DNA from: Candidatus Endomicrobiellum siamense
GTDB lineage: Bacteria; Elusimicrobiota; Endomicrobiia; Endomicrobiales; Endomicrobiaceae
Length of the DNA: 39,881 bases
NCBI GenBank assembly: GCA_031268145.1
Contig: JAIRXS010000021.1
Coordinates: 1 to 39,881, forward strand
Reading direction: 5' to 3'
Below are positions 7,969-18,500 of this stretch, in pieces. The first letter of the stretch is position 1; the number at the start of each line of letters is the position of its first letter. The notes below the pieces were generated by a model. It did not search any database. It was not told where the DNA came from and saw nothing but the letters and a program-made list of their open reading frames with translations. A program made the position numbers and the translations under genes.

Positions 7969-9226
7969 ATAATTTATTTTCTATTGTTTGTATTGTAAAA
8001 GCAACGGCTCCCTTTTGACTATCTACAACCTTTATAGCTTGTTGCCCCATGATTTTTAACATTTTGTGGTCTAATATAAATTTCTTTATTTTGTCAGCTA
8101 AGTCATTATAGTCTTGCACTATAAAAGCTCCGCCATTTTTTACAAGAGTTTCTGACTCTGTTAGAAAATTATCCATATAGTTCCCAAAAATAACTGGTTT
8201 TGCAAGACCAGCAGGCTCTATTGGATTATGCCCCCCCATATCAACCATAGATCCACCAACATAACAAAGATCTGAAATAGAATATATTTCTTGCAATTTT
8301 CCGAAAACATCAACCAAAATAAAATTATTTTTTAATTTTTTGGAGGAAAACAAACTATATTCTATATTTTTATTTTCAAGAATTTTTATTATATCTTTTA
8401 ACCTTGTAAGATGCCTTGGAGCAAGAAAAAACTTTACATTTTTAAACTCAAGTCTAATTTTATTGTATACATCTGTAATAATTTCTTCTTCACCTTCTCT
8501 TGTACTGCCAGCTGTAAAAATAAAATCTTCTTCTTTTAAAAATAAGGCAGCCCTTTGAAAGTTTACAGAAAAATCTCTATCGTATTTTATATTTCCTGAA
8601 ATTATAATTCTATTTGTGTCTTTAGTCAGCAAAGCTTTAAATCTGTCTGCATCTTCATTGCTTCTTGCAATAATAGTAGAAATTAAACTTACAAATTTTT
8701 CCCAAAAGAATCTTAAATTCTTATAAACTCTAAAAGCTTTTCGCGACATTCTACCGTTTATAGTAACAACCTTAACATTCTTTTTATAAGCCGTGTATAA
8801 CAAAGTAGGCCAAAGTTCAGTTTCTACAATTATAATTATATCTGGGTTTATTGTATTAAATGCTTTAAGCACTATAGGATAAATATCAATAGGAAACAGA
8901 AAAACTGCACTCGCTTTATTAATTTTTTCAGCGTAATCTCTACCAGTTTTAGTAATTGTAGTTAATATTATATTATTATCAGACTTTAAATTATCTAAGA
9001 TAGGTTCAACAGCACGCACCTCGCCAAGAGATGCACAATGCAACCAAATTGTAGGTTTGTTGTTTCGTTTTATTAAATTTTTATAAAACGCAAATCGTTC
9101 AAATATTTTGTAAAAACATTCTTTTCTATACTTTCTGCTAAACATCATAATTACAATAAGTATAGGCAAAAATATTACAAATAAAATATTATATATAACA
9201 AGATATATTTTTAGCATTTTTATCAT
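7958..9226 (-). CDS. waaA: 3-deoxy-D-manno-octulosonic acid (Kdo) transferase
   Basis: Transfers Kdo from CMP-Kdo to lipid IVA at the cytoplasmic side of the inner membrane, the first LPS inner-core step. At 422 residues it has normal WaaA length. Seen: one N-terminal membrane anchor (about residues 7-28), CASLGEVRAVEP near 64-75 with the catalytic-type Glu at 69, ETELWP, NGRMS, and GGHNPIEPAGLAKPVIFG in the C-terminal half for CMP-Kdo binding. It is the first gene of a run waaA - acyltransferase/GT9 - GT9 - GT9 - pfp and follows a terminator-like hairpin. No clear Shine-Dalgarno site precedes the ATG at 9226; a second in-frame ATG lies three codons later. The presence of waaA shows the organism makes Kdo-containing LPS. 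Confidence 0.93.
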   Translation of the reverse strand: MIKMLKIYLVIYNILFVIFLPILIVIMMFSRKYRKECFYKIFERFAFYKNLIKRNNKPTIWLHCASLGEVRAVEPILDNLKSDNNIILTTITKTGRDYAEKINKASAVFLFPIDIYPIVLKAFNTINPDIIIIVETELWPTLLYTAYKKNVKVVTINGRMSRKAFRVYKNLRFFWEKFVSLISTIIARSNEDADRFKALLTKDTNRIIISGNIKYDRDFSVNFQRAALFLKEEDFIFTAGSTREGEEEIITDVYNKIRLEFKNVKFFLAPRHLTRLKDIIKILENKNIEYSLFSSKKLKNNFILVDVFGKLQEIYSISDLCYVGGSMVDMGGHNPIEPAGLAKPVIFGNYMDNFLTESETLVKNGGAFIVQDYNDLADKIKKFILDHKMLKIMGQQAIKVVDSQKGAVAFTIQTIENKLYDR

Positions 9227-9264
9227 TACAACTTAAATAAAATGGATATACTATAAACATCTTA

Positions 9265-9299
9265 AAAAAACTCTTATACAAATTATTTAAGTGTTTTTT
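9265..9299 (-). terminator. Terminator-like hairpin with flanking A/T runs
   Basis: Arms 9265-9276 and 9288-9299 pair over 12 positions with one mismatch around an 11-base loop, and a run of seven T follows on the minus strand. It begins in the last codons of the MetH-activation-like gene and is placed to end the sec operon before waaA. Being A/T-symmetric it could work in both directions. The stem is AT-rich, hence weak. Confidence 0.5.
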
Positions 9300-9862
9300 T
9301 GTTTTTTCTTAGAGGGTATCCAATATAACAACCCGCAAGAAGAATACTTAGGGTCAAGTTTTCCAGATACTATATTCACATTAATTTTTTCAATAGGGAT
9401 TATTTTTGCAAACTCGCCATATACACTATTATCCAACTCTTCTTCTCTTGAAATTTCACATCCTTCGTATTTAGCCTCATTTACAATAAGTCTCTGGACA
9501 AAACTTCTTGATTGCTCTAAAGCATCAACCGCTATGGCAGATACTATTGTAGAAGTATATTCTCCAAAAGCAGTTCTATTTAGGTTACATTCTTCTTCAA
9601 TATTACTTCCTATAGTTATAAAAAACACGCTACAAGCCACATATTTAGATAACACCGCATTTTTTTCAAATAGCGGAAAAGATTCTTTTGAGAAGGTATC
9701 ATAAACAACTGATGGATGTAAAAATTTAGAATATATACGACAACCACGCTTTACATTTTCTTCAAATTCTAAAGAAACTTCAGAAATATTATTAAGCTTT
9801 TTTATTACTCTTAAAATTTCCTTTATACATAGATTAACTTTAAAGTTTCTTATTTTTCTCAT
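9287..9862 (-). CDS. Methionine synthase (MetH) activation-domain-like protein
   Basis: A 191-residue protein resembling the stand-alone B12-dependent methionine synthase activation domain found in some anaerobes. That domain binds S-adenosylmethionine and helps re-methylate oxidised cobalamin. Seen: the hydrophobic FFITIGSNIEEE segment near residues 80-91, then alternating helices (IVSAIAVDALEQ near 106-117) in the expected order. The R-x-x-P-G-Y signature that contacts SAM in E. coli MetH is not recognisable, and the C-terminal third is short and Lys-rich. It may be a diverged, repurposed or weakened member. Its ATG shares one base with the secF stop (TAATG), so it is translated with secF. 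Assignment is tentative. Confidence 0.5.
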   Translation of the reverse strand: MRKIRNFKVNLCIKEILRVIKKLNNISEVSLEFEENVKRGCRIYSKFLHPSVVYDTFSKESFPLFEKNAVLSKYVACSVFFITIGSNIEEECNLNRTAFGEYTSTIVSAIAVDALEQSRSFVQRLIVNEAKYEGCEISREEELDNSVYGEFAKIIPIEKINVNIVSGKLDPKYSSCGLLYWIPSKKKQKNT

Positions 9863-10803
9863 TATTTCTTCTTAGAATTAACTACACCTTGTTTAAGCGC
9901 CATTTTCAATCTATTATTCCTTCTTACTTCCCATTCATAAACTAAAGGAGTACACAAGAATATTGTAGAATATACGCCAAGCACTGTGCCTATTACCATT
10001 ATATAAGCAAATGTGTGTATAACCTCTCCCCCGAAGAAAAACAAAGAACTTGCTACAATAAATACAGTTAGAGAAGTTACAACTGTCCTTACTAAAACTT
10101 CATTTATACTTTTATTTATTATATTTCCAAAAGTTTCTTTTGAACTAAATCTTAAGTTTTCTTTAATTCTATCAAATAAAACTATTGTATCGTTTATCGA
10201 ATAGCCTGCAACAGTAAGTAAAGCAGCTACTACTGTTATATTAACTTCTTTATTTGCTAAAATCACAAATCCAAAAGAAATAACAACATCGTGAATAATA
10301 CCCAAAACTGAAGCAATCCCCCACAAGCTAGATTTAAATCTAAAAGCAATATATACAATCATACCTATAAATGCAAAAAAGAATGCATATAAAGCTTGTT
10401 TTGAAAGGTATTTCCCTACACTTGGACCGACATATTCTATTCGTTCAACTTTTATATGGTTATTAGGAAACTTGTTTTGAATAGATTCTTTTATATTTTT
10501 TTCAAACTCTTCTTGAGACTCAAGATTTGTCTTTGCTCTTATCATAATTAAGTTTTCTGAAGTTTGAAGTTCAAAAGAGGTTATTTTAACATCTTCTATA
10601 GCATTACGGACATCTTGCAAATCAGTTATTTCTTTTTCAAAAGAAATCTGCATCAATATACCGCCAGTAAAGTCTATACCGTAGTTAGGACCCCCTCTAT
10701 AAATGAAAGCTGCTATTGTTATAACTAAAAAAAGAGCAGAAACTAAAAAAATTTTTTTTCGGTTACCTATAAAATCTATATGTGTGGATTTAAAGAATTG
10801 CAC
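9862..10803 (-). CDS. secF: Protein translocase subunit SecF
   Basis: An inner-membrane partner of SecD that uses the proton-motive force to help pull proteins through SecYEG. At 313 residues it has normal length. Seen: an N-terminal membrane segment, the GIDFTGG motif near residues 40-46, a periplasmic domain to about 125, and five further membrane segments with GYSINDTIVLFDRIKEN near 198-213, the RND-type signature of SecF. It follows secD by 15 bases in a yajC-HD-secD-secF order and overlaps the next gene by one base. Confidence 0.95.
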   Translation of the reverse strand: MQFFKSTHIDFIGNRKKIFLVSALFLVITIAAFIYRGGPNYGIDFTGGILMQISFEKEITDLQDVRNAIEDVKITSFELQTSENLIMIRAKTNLESQEEFEKNIKESIQNKFPNNHIKVERIEYVGPSVGKYLSKQALYAFFFAFIGMIVYIAFRFKSSLWGIASVLGIIHDVVISFGFVILANKEVNITVVAALLTVAGYSINDTIVLFDRIKENLRFSSKETFGNIINKSINEVLVRTVVTSLTVFIVASSLFFFGGEVIHTFAYIMVIGTVLGVYSTIFLCTPLVYEWEVRRNNRLKMALKQGVVNSKKK

Positions 10804-10818
10804 TTTAGCCCCCAGTAC

Positions 10819-12246
10819 CTATATTTTAATTTTTAATAAAAAATTCTCTTTAAATAAAAACTCATATATCAGTTTTGTAATTGATATAGCTGTAAACATA
10901 CTTATTATTAGACCTATAGATAAAGTAACAGCAAAACCTTTTATAGGCCCTGAACCAAACTGAAATAAAAAAACTGCCGCTATAAGAGTTGTAAAATTAG
11001 CGTCAAAAATTGTCCAAAATACTTTTTGATAGCCTGCGTCTACTGCAACTCTAGTTGTTTTTCCTGTTGCCAACTCTTCTCTTATTCTTTCCAGGATAAG
11101 AACATTGGCATCTACTGCCATTGCAAGAGTTAAAGCAATACCAGCTACTCCAGGAAGTGTAAGCGTAAACCGAAAATATACCATAACTGCCATAAGTATA
11201 ATTAAATTCAAAGCAAGCGCAATATCAGCAATAATTCCAGATGTTTTATAGTAAACAAGCATAAAAACAAAAACTATAACAACTCCTACTAAAGACGACA
11301 TAAAACCTTTTTTTATTGAATCATCGCCTAAAGATGGTCCGACAGTTCTCTCTTCTATAACTTTAACAGGAGCTGGGAGAGCGCCTGCTCTTAAAACAGT
11401 TGCTAAAAGTCTTGCGTCTTCGGCATTAAAACTGCCCTCTATTACTGCCTTACCATCTGGAATTCTATTTCTAATTACAGGAGCAGACTGTACTATACCA
11501 TCAAGTACTATAGCTAGATTTCTTTCTCTATTTCTATCTGTAACATCTGCAAAAACTCTACCGCCTTCTTTACTAAACTCTATAGAAACCACAGGTTGCC
11601 CAAATTGTCCGCCAAATTCAACTTTAGCATTTGTAAGAGCTGCGCCTGTTAGAAGAGCTTTATCCAAAACATAATAGCCATCGCCACTCTTACCTTCAAA
11701 AATAGAAGAACCTTCTGGTAAAATACCTTCTATTTCAGGATATTTTGAAGAGTTTTCCCTGTATTGTGCTGGCTTTATCCCACTACTTGTAAGCAAATCT
11801 AAAGCTTTAAGTGCTTCTTGACTATTGTTTACTATTCTAAACTCAAGCAAAGCTGTTTTTCCTATTAAATCTTTTGCGGCTTTAGGATCTTTTATTCCTG
11901 GAAGTTGTATAAATATCCACTTATCACCTTGTTTTGCTATCATAGGCTCTGTTACGCCAAATTGATCAATTCTATTTCTGATAATTTCTGTTGCTCTATC
12001 AACAGCATCTTTAAGTTTTATATTCTCATCTAATTTAGACGTATCTACTTCTAAAAGGAGATGTGTTCCTCCTTTTAAGTCTAATCCTAATTTTAAAATT
12101 TTACTTAGAATTGGGTCTTTAGATTGCTCAGCCTGTTCTTTTGAATCTTTAGACATCATAAACCAATTTATAGACGGCCACAAAACCCACACAGAAAAAA
12201 CTAGCAGTAATACAGTAATCCATAGCTTCCAGTTAATTTTATTCAT
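10819..12246 (-). CDS. secD: Protein translocase subunit SecD
   Basis: An RND-family subunit of the SecDF complex in the inner membrane. The 475 residues contain an N-terminal membrane anchor, KLGLDLKGGTHLLLEVD near residues 52-68, the periplasmic P1 head, the ERTVGPSLGDDSI motif before the second membrane segment, and AMAVDANVLILERIREE in the fourth. Length fits the compact SecD of separate SecD/SecF systems. Its ATG shares one base with the stop of the HD gene upstream (TGATG), so translation may be coupled to that frameshifted gene. Confidence 0.95.
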   Translation of the reverse strand: MNKINWKLWITVLLLVFSVWVLWPSINWFMMSKDSKEQAEQSKDPILSKILKLGLDLKGGTHLLLEVDTSKLDENIKLKDAVDRATEIIRNRIDQFGVTEPMIAKQGDKWIFIQLPGIKDPKAAKDLIGKTALLEFRIVNNSQEALKALDLLTSSGIKPAQYRENSSKYPEIEGILPEGSSIFEGKSGDGYYVLDKALLTGAALTNAKVEFGGQFGQPVVSIEFSKEGGRVFADVTDRNRERNLAIVLDGIVQSAPVIRNRIPDGKAVIEGSFNAEDARLLATVLRAGALPAPVKVIEERTVGPSLGDDSIKKGFMSSLVGVVIVFVFMLVYYKTSGIIADIALALNLIILMAVMVYFRFTLTLPGVAGIALTLAMAVDANVLILERIREELATGKTTRVAVDAGYQKVFWTIFDANFTTLIAAVFLFQFGSGPIKGFAVTLSIGLIISMFTAISITKLIYEFLFKENFLLKIKI

Positions 12247-12927
12247 CAGAGTAATTTCCTCTCATTTATTATTAACTCAAATGTACAGTTTAAAAAGTTT
12301 GCGACTCTTCTGCTCATAAGCATTCTAGGCATAAATATTTCAAAATATTCCATAACATTTGAAATTTGCGTATCAATCGTAAGACGAAGTGCTATTATCT
12401 TTTTTTCTTTGTTAACGTTTAAAAATGATCTCTCAACAGCATAATTGACCCTATCATGTATATCATATTTTAAGATATTTTTATTTCTAACTCTTGTCTT
12501 ATGAACATCTGACTTATCTGCTAGAATTAAGGCAGCAGCTATTGGGTTTACTGGATCACCAACTTCTTCCTCGTGGTTCCCTATTGCAGCAATTATTAAA
12601 GCTATTTCTTCAGGAGTAGCTCTCATGTCCTTAAGTATTCTCATAACCATCAACGCTGCAGGCTGACCATGATCATGCCTATTTATAACATTACCAATAT
12701 CATGAATATAGCCGGCAATTGCTGCAAGTTCTTGTATTCTTTTAGGATAATCAAGACTGCGTAAAATATTTTCTGTAATAGAAGAAATTAAGCTAACATG
12801 TCTTAAGCCATACTCTGTATAACCCATTATACCTAAATTGTCGTTAGCAGCCTTAATAAATGAATTTACTATTGGTTTTTTTTACATCTTCAAGTGTTAA
12901 GCTAGAATATTTATTTCCATCATGCAT
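12246..12927 (-). pseudogene. HD-domain phosphohydrolase, frame broken at an A8 tract
   Basis: The long open frame (12827-12246, 193 residues) starts abruptly at MGYTEYG, inside the usual N-terminal region. Upstream, the same frame continues in to PIVNSFIKAANDNLGI, and a second frame supplies the expected beginning from an ATG at 12927 (MHDGNKYSSLTLEDVKK). They meet at eight consecutive A on the coding strand (plus 12876-12883). Seven A would give one 226-residue protein, closely parallel to the truncated paralogue at 14563-14757. The HD site is intact: RH near the start, YIHDIG, NHEEE and ADKSD. So the enzyme part is preserved while the 5' end is shifted by one base. RNA polymerase slippage on A8 could restore part of the product, or internal initiation could be used. 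Natural substrate unknown. Confidence 0.72.
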
Positions 12928-12982
12928 TATAAACTCACACTAAATAAATTGACACAAAATAGACAGCGGTTGAAAGTAAAAT

Positions 12983-13372
12983 TTACTTAACTACTTCTGG
13001 AACTTTAGTATCATTGTTTTCTGTCTCTTTTGTCACTACAGTAGATATAGATTGTCTTGCAACTTGTACATATACGCCATTTGCAATTTTTAATTCGACA
13101 ATATTATTATCTCTAACAGCACTGACCGTAGCATATATGCCGCCTGCAGTAATAACTTTGTCATCTTTCTTTAAAGAATTTAAAAGTTTTTGGTGCTCTT
13201 TAGCCTTTTTTTGCTGAGGCCTTATTAAAAATAAATAAAAGAACACAAAAATAAGAATAAGCGGCATAAATCCGCTAAAAGACATTCCAGCCACACCTGC
13301 TTCAGCACAAACAACAGAGGGCAATAAAAGCAAATTAAATAAAAGTACTAATAAATTAACTGACTTTCTCAT
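12983..13372 (-). CDS. yajC: Preprotein translocase accessory subunit YajC
   Basis: A small inner-membrane protein that joins SecDF at the Sec translocon. Of 129 residues, an N-terminal hydrophobic stretch (about 7-22, signal-like, ending VVCAEA) is followed by the main membrane segment and the hallmark FLIRPQQKKAKEHQ near residues 48-61. DKVITAGGIYATV follows near 71-83. It is slightly longer than typical YajC because of the extra leading hydrophobic stretch. It sits between tgt (14 bases upstream) and the HD/secD/secF genes, the classic tgt-yajC-secD-secF order. Confidence 0.92.
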   Translation of the reverse strand: MRKSVNLLVLLFNLLLLPSVVCAEAGVAGMSFSGFMPLILIFVFFYLFLIRPQQKKAKEHQKLLNSLKKDDKVITAGGIYATVSAVRDNNIVELKIANGVYVQVARQSISTVVTKETENNDTKVPEVVK

Positions 13373-13386
13373 TTTTCATTCTTCCT

Positions 13387-14517
<1,131 letters not shown>

Positions 14518-14562
14518 TTATAAAAGCTTGTCCTTGTTGATATACAACCTCAAAATTACACT

Positions 14563-14757
14563 TTAAAACATTGCTTGCTTTCTTTGGTCATATCCCAAGT
14601 TTTTCAAAATTTGTTCAGCAATATTTGCAGAATATAATGCATGTCCAAAACCATGCTCTTTATACCCCATGGCAGCAAAAGCATAATCTGCATGTTTTAA
14701 ATATGTTTGCACTTCTATATTATTTTTAATTTCTTCAAAAGTTAATATCTGTCCCAT
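14563..14757 (-). pseudogene. Truncated HD-domain protein, N-terminal fragment only
   Basis: The 64-residue frame aligns with the N-terminal part of the HD protein at 12246-12927 (shared AMGYKEHG / IMGYTEYG and ILKNLGY / ILRSLDY). It ends at a stop just where the HDIG motif should begin, so the catalytic core is missing. The fragment lies directly before tgt, while its fuller relative lies after yajC. This suggests a duplicated HD gene, with this copy now lost. TATAAT sits only 6 bases before the ATG, so any transcript from it would be nearly leaderless. Confidence 0.7.
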
Positions 14758-14830
14758 GTAATCATTATAACAAATTTATATACAAAACATACATTACCAT
14801 CGATGATATGTCTGCAATTATATCGCTTTC

Positions 14831-15550
14831 TTAATCCCTTGCAAGAGTCAAAACATAAACGTTCTTTGCTCCAGAGCGTTTTAATACACCAGCACAAACA
14901 GATACTGTTGAGCAAGTAGTGGCAATATCGTCAACTATCAAAATTGTTTTATTTTTTATTGTATTTTTATTTTTTATGGTAAAAGAGCTTTGTATATTCT
15001 TTTTCCTTTCAAATTTAGATAGCTTAAACTGAGGTTTTGTAACTTTTCCTCTTAATAAAACATTTTTTAACATAGGAATTCCTATATTAACTGAGACCTC
15101 TTGCGCCAACAGTTCCGCCTGATTATAACCTCTTTTTATTCTTCTAAAAATATTTAAAGGAACTGGTATAATAAAATCTGCAGTTCTTAAAAAGTTATAT
15201 TCTTTTATTAAATTACTCATCTCAAAAGCAAAATCTTTATATAAAAAAATTCTATTTGAATATTTAAATTTTAAAACTAATTTTCGTAAATTACCTTTGT
15301 ATAAATAAACTGCTCTCAATTTATCAAAACTATATGCTTTTAAATCTTTTTTACATACATAACATAAACTTTCTTCACTATCTAATGAAATACCGCATTT
15401 ATCACATATATTGCCTTTTATTTTGCTAAAAGATTCTTTGCATTTATCACAAACTTTATATTGTGATATAGCTTCCAAATCTTTGCCGCACAAACAACAA
15501 GTAATAGGATATATAAAATTAATTATTCTTAATAATATTTCTTTTATCAT
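14831..15550 (-). CDS. comF: ComF-family phosphoribosyltransferase-like protein
   Basis: A 239-residue protein with an N-terminal zinc-finger region: Cys pairs at about 18/21, 34/37, 49/52 and 63/66. A type I phosphoribosyltransferase fold follows, with the PRPP-binding loop ILIVDDIATTCSTV near residues 206-219 and the family motif RGYNQAELLAQ near 140-150. ComF-type proteins are linked to DNA uptake and processing in competent bacteria, but the family is widespread and its biochemical role is unsettled. It starts 10 bases after the stop of the giant SprA-like gene, so it is probably co-transcribed; that pairing may be fortuitous. Confidence 0.85.
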   Translation of the reverse strand: MIKEILLRIINFIYPITCCLCGKDLEAISQYKVCDKCKESFSKIKGNICDKCGISLDSEESLCYVCKKDLKAYSFDKLRAVYLYKGNLRKLVLKFKYSNRIFLYKDFAFEMSNLIKEYNFLRTADFIIPVPLNIFRRIKRGYNQAELLAQEVSVNIGIPMLKNVLLRGKVTKPQFKLSKFERKKNIQSSFTIKNKNTIKNKTILIVDDIATTCSTVSVCAGVLKRSGAKNVYVLTLARD

Positions 15551-15560
15551 TTTTTAAATA

Positions 15561-18500
15561 TTAAAATTGAAAAGTTAGCTTGCTTAAAGCAGAAATATCT
15601 TGATAATTTAAACTTTTGTTATATCTAAATTCAAATCTATCCCAAATAAGACCAAAAATAAATCTAAAATATTTTGATACTTCATAATCTGTATTTAATG
15701 AAACACCATAATTTGTATTATTATCTTTTTCTACATTAACATGAGACTGTTGGTCTATATATTTAAGATTAGAAGTAAAAATAATTCTATTTCTTAAAGG
15801 AATAAATATTTTTATAATTGGTATTTTTAATCCTCCTGGAAATAACGTATCCAAATTTATTTGCCCCAAATAAGTATTTTTGTTTACATTAGAAACATAC
15901 ATTCCATAAGCATTTTTTTGCCAATTATGCTCATTTTCATATCTTATAGAAAATCTCCATTTACCTAAATCAAAAGCTCCTTGACAAGCATATTTTTTGC
16001 CATTACCATTATAAAGTATGTTATAGGTAAGATAATCATTTTCTTGAGAATCTGTATTATCTAAAGCAAAATACAAATCAAAAAATCTTATAAATTTAAA
16101 TCTATATTCTAGACCACATAAAAGACTATCAGAATAAGATATTCCATAAGTTGTCATATGTTTATTTCTATACTTAGCATTTAACTGAGTATCACTTAGA
16201 AAATTTTCACCACGAAAGAGTTTTTCTGTTTTAGATACTCCTACAAGAATATCTGGCCAAGTTAAAGTGCATATATTGCGTCTTGTCCCTGTAATATATG
16301 AATTTTCATTTCCTTGCGTATAAGTATAATTAGTCGTAAAAGTATTCAAAGGTAAGAGATATCCTTTAAAAGAAAATATTTCAAAAGGCATGTATTTTCC
16401 AGAAAAACGAATATCGTCTTTATTTAAAATTGTTTTAACAATATAAGAATTACTGGAATAAAAAGGTTCCAAATCCATTAAAAGATTGTTTCTAACCCAA
16501 AGTTTGTCCATAACTAAACCCACAGATTTAAAATCTTTATCTACTTTATCGTAAGAATCAGAATCTTGTAGTCTATAATAAGTTGAAAAACTTAAACTTT
16601 TAACTAAGGCTACATCCGTAATATCGCGAGCATTTAAATTCCAAGAAACCTCACCAATACCGTTTCTCTCTATATATTTTTTTTGGCCTGGTATTGTTAA
16701 AGTCGCCTGCGATGTGCTTAAGTTTATATCATAATTTTCTTTTGTATTAATGCTATATATACAAGACGGACTAAACCAATTTATAAACCCTAAAACTAAA
16801 CTTGCTCCTACAGTTTGGTTTAAAGTTTTATCGTATTCAATTGATGTAGTAAAATCATTATTTTTCTCTTTTACCATGTTTAAGGTATAAGCTGGCAAGA
16901 AAGCAAGTCCATCAAAAAATTTAAAAGGTAATTTGAAAGCAAACATATTAGATTGTTCTAATGTATGATATTGATTAATAGCTAGGTATTCATTAATTTT
17001 ATCCAATCCTAAAAACGAGTCAGATTCCAGTATTGGAGTGGAAGGATAAACTCTATAATAAGAATTTATTGTTTTTACATTGGCATTAATATTTGTTGGC
17101 AACAAAAAAACTTTAATAGGATTGTTATAGATCATATCACCTGACAAAGTTTCTCTATCTTCTAATCGACTAATTTTAGAGGTATCTATAATAGACCTGT
17201 CATATTTTGCAGATATTTGTGGTAAATTTGTCCCTAAATTTAAATTAGTTTGAGTGTAACCAGTATAGGTTATTACTCTACCTTCTTCATTTAACGAAAT
17301 TAAATTAGATCTATTTTCTATTACTTCTGGCGTTATTGTACATATTCTTGAAATTCCTGTTTTAATAGGGAAAATGTTTATATCCTCTTTAGGTTTAAGA
17401 CCTTCCAAACTAATATATGCATCTTCTTCAATCAAGTCTCTATTATATACACCTGCTGCAAGATTTTGAAAATTCCTATTTATAGATTTTTTAGATCCCC
17501 CAACAGAAACTGCACCAAACCCAGATGTCCCATTCCACTTAACGTCACCTGCTGTTTTGTATGCTTTACCTACTATTTGTTTACTGCCAATTACGTGCAA
17601 TTCTTTAAACCAAAGCTGGTGATCACTCCCTACAGAATTTGACTTAACACCTAATACAAATTGAGAAATCCTATTTAACGACGGGTTTCCAACTATTGTT
17701 ATTTGACCTTCAGGTTCGGAGCTTACCCAAAAAGCATTTTTTCCAAAACCAGATTGATTAATTTTAATAACCTTCCAGTCCTGCCATGTAATATCATTAG
17801 TAATTACAGTTTTATACTCAAAATAATTGTTATCATTTCCACAAGCTCTAAATATTATTTCATCTCCTACTTGAGCAAAACCCAAAGCAGGCTTTGCATA
17901 AACCATAAAACATATACTGTCATATTTAGATATATCTAAGCTATCTCCAATATAAACGGCCTTTGCAAGTAAAGGCTCTTTTGTAATAAATGTATTATAA
18001 GAAAACTTTAAAGCATGTTCATCTTTTTTAACTTGTTCATTTATTCCATATAAATCTAAATAATATCTACTGGTTAGAATTGACTTGTATTCTTGATCGT
18101 ATCTTCCTATAGAAGAAATACTAAAATTATCTGTATTAAAACCTGTCTTTTCCCACTTATTTCCCACTATAGAAATCTTACCTATAACAATTTTACCGGT
18201 ATCTCCACCTGCATTTGTTTGTTTCATCCTGACACGTAAAATTCTTATATTTTTCCAATTTGCTCTACTTGCATCATTTATATTCAATGGAATTCTAACT
18301 TGTTTCCAACCGTTAGCGTTTTGTTTGATTATACTAATGCTTGAACTTGAAAGACTATAACTTCCTGCGACATCTTCTAAAATGTCTAATACGCCGTTAC
18401 CATTGAGATCTTCTGTGTCAAGCTTTCCATTATGAGCGCCTATCAAAGACTCTGTACCGTCAACATTATGAAATTTTCGTCCTGTGTCTTTCCAAGGACT

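Noticed and set aside
9291-9704. Plus-strand frame of 137 codons antisense to the MetH-activation-like gene
   Set aside because: A shadow of the minus-strand coding pattern; the minus-strand gene has start coupling with secF and better family resemblance.
14764-14769. TATAAT just before the truncated HD fragment as a real promoter
   Set aside because: No convincing -35 at proper spacing, and the gene it would drive is truncated; mentioned only in that entry.
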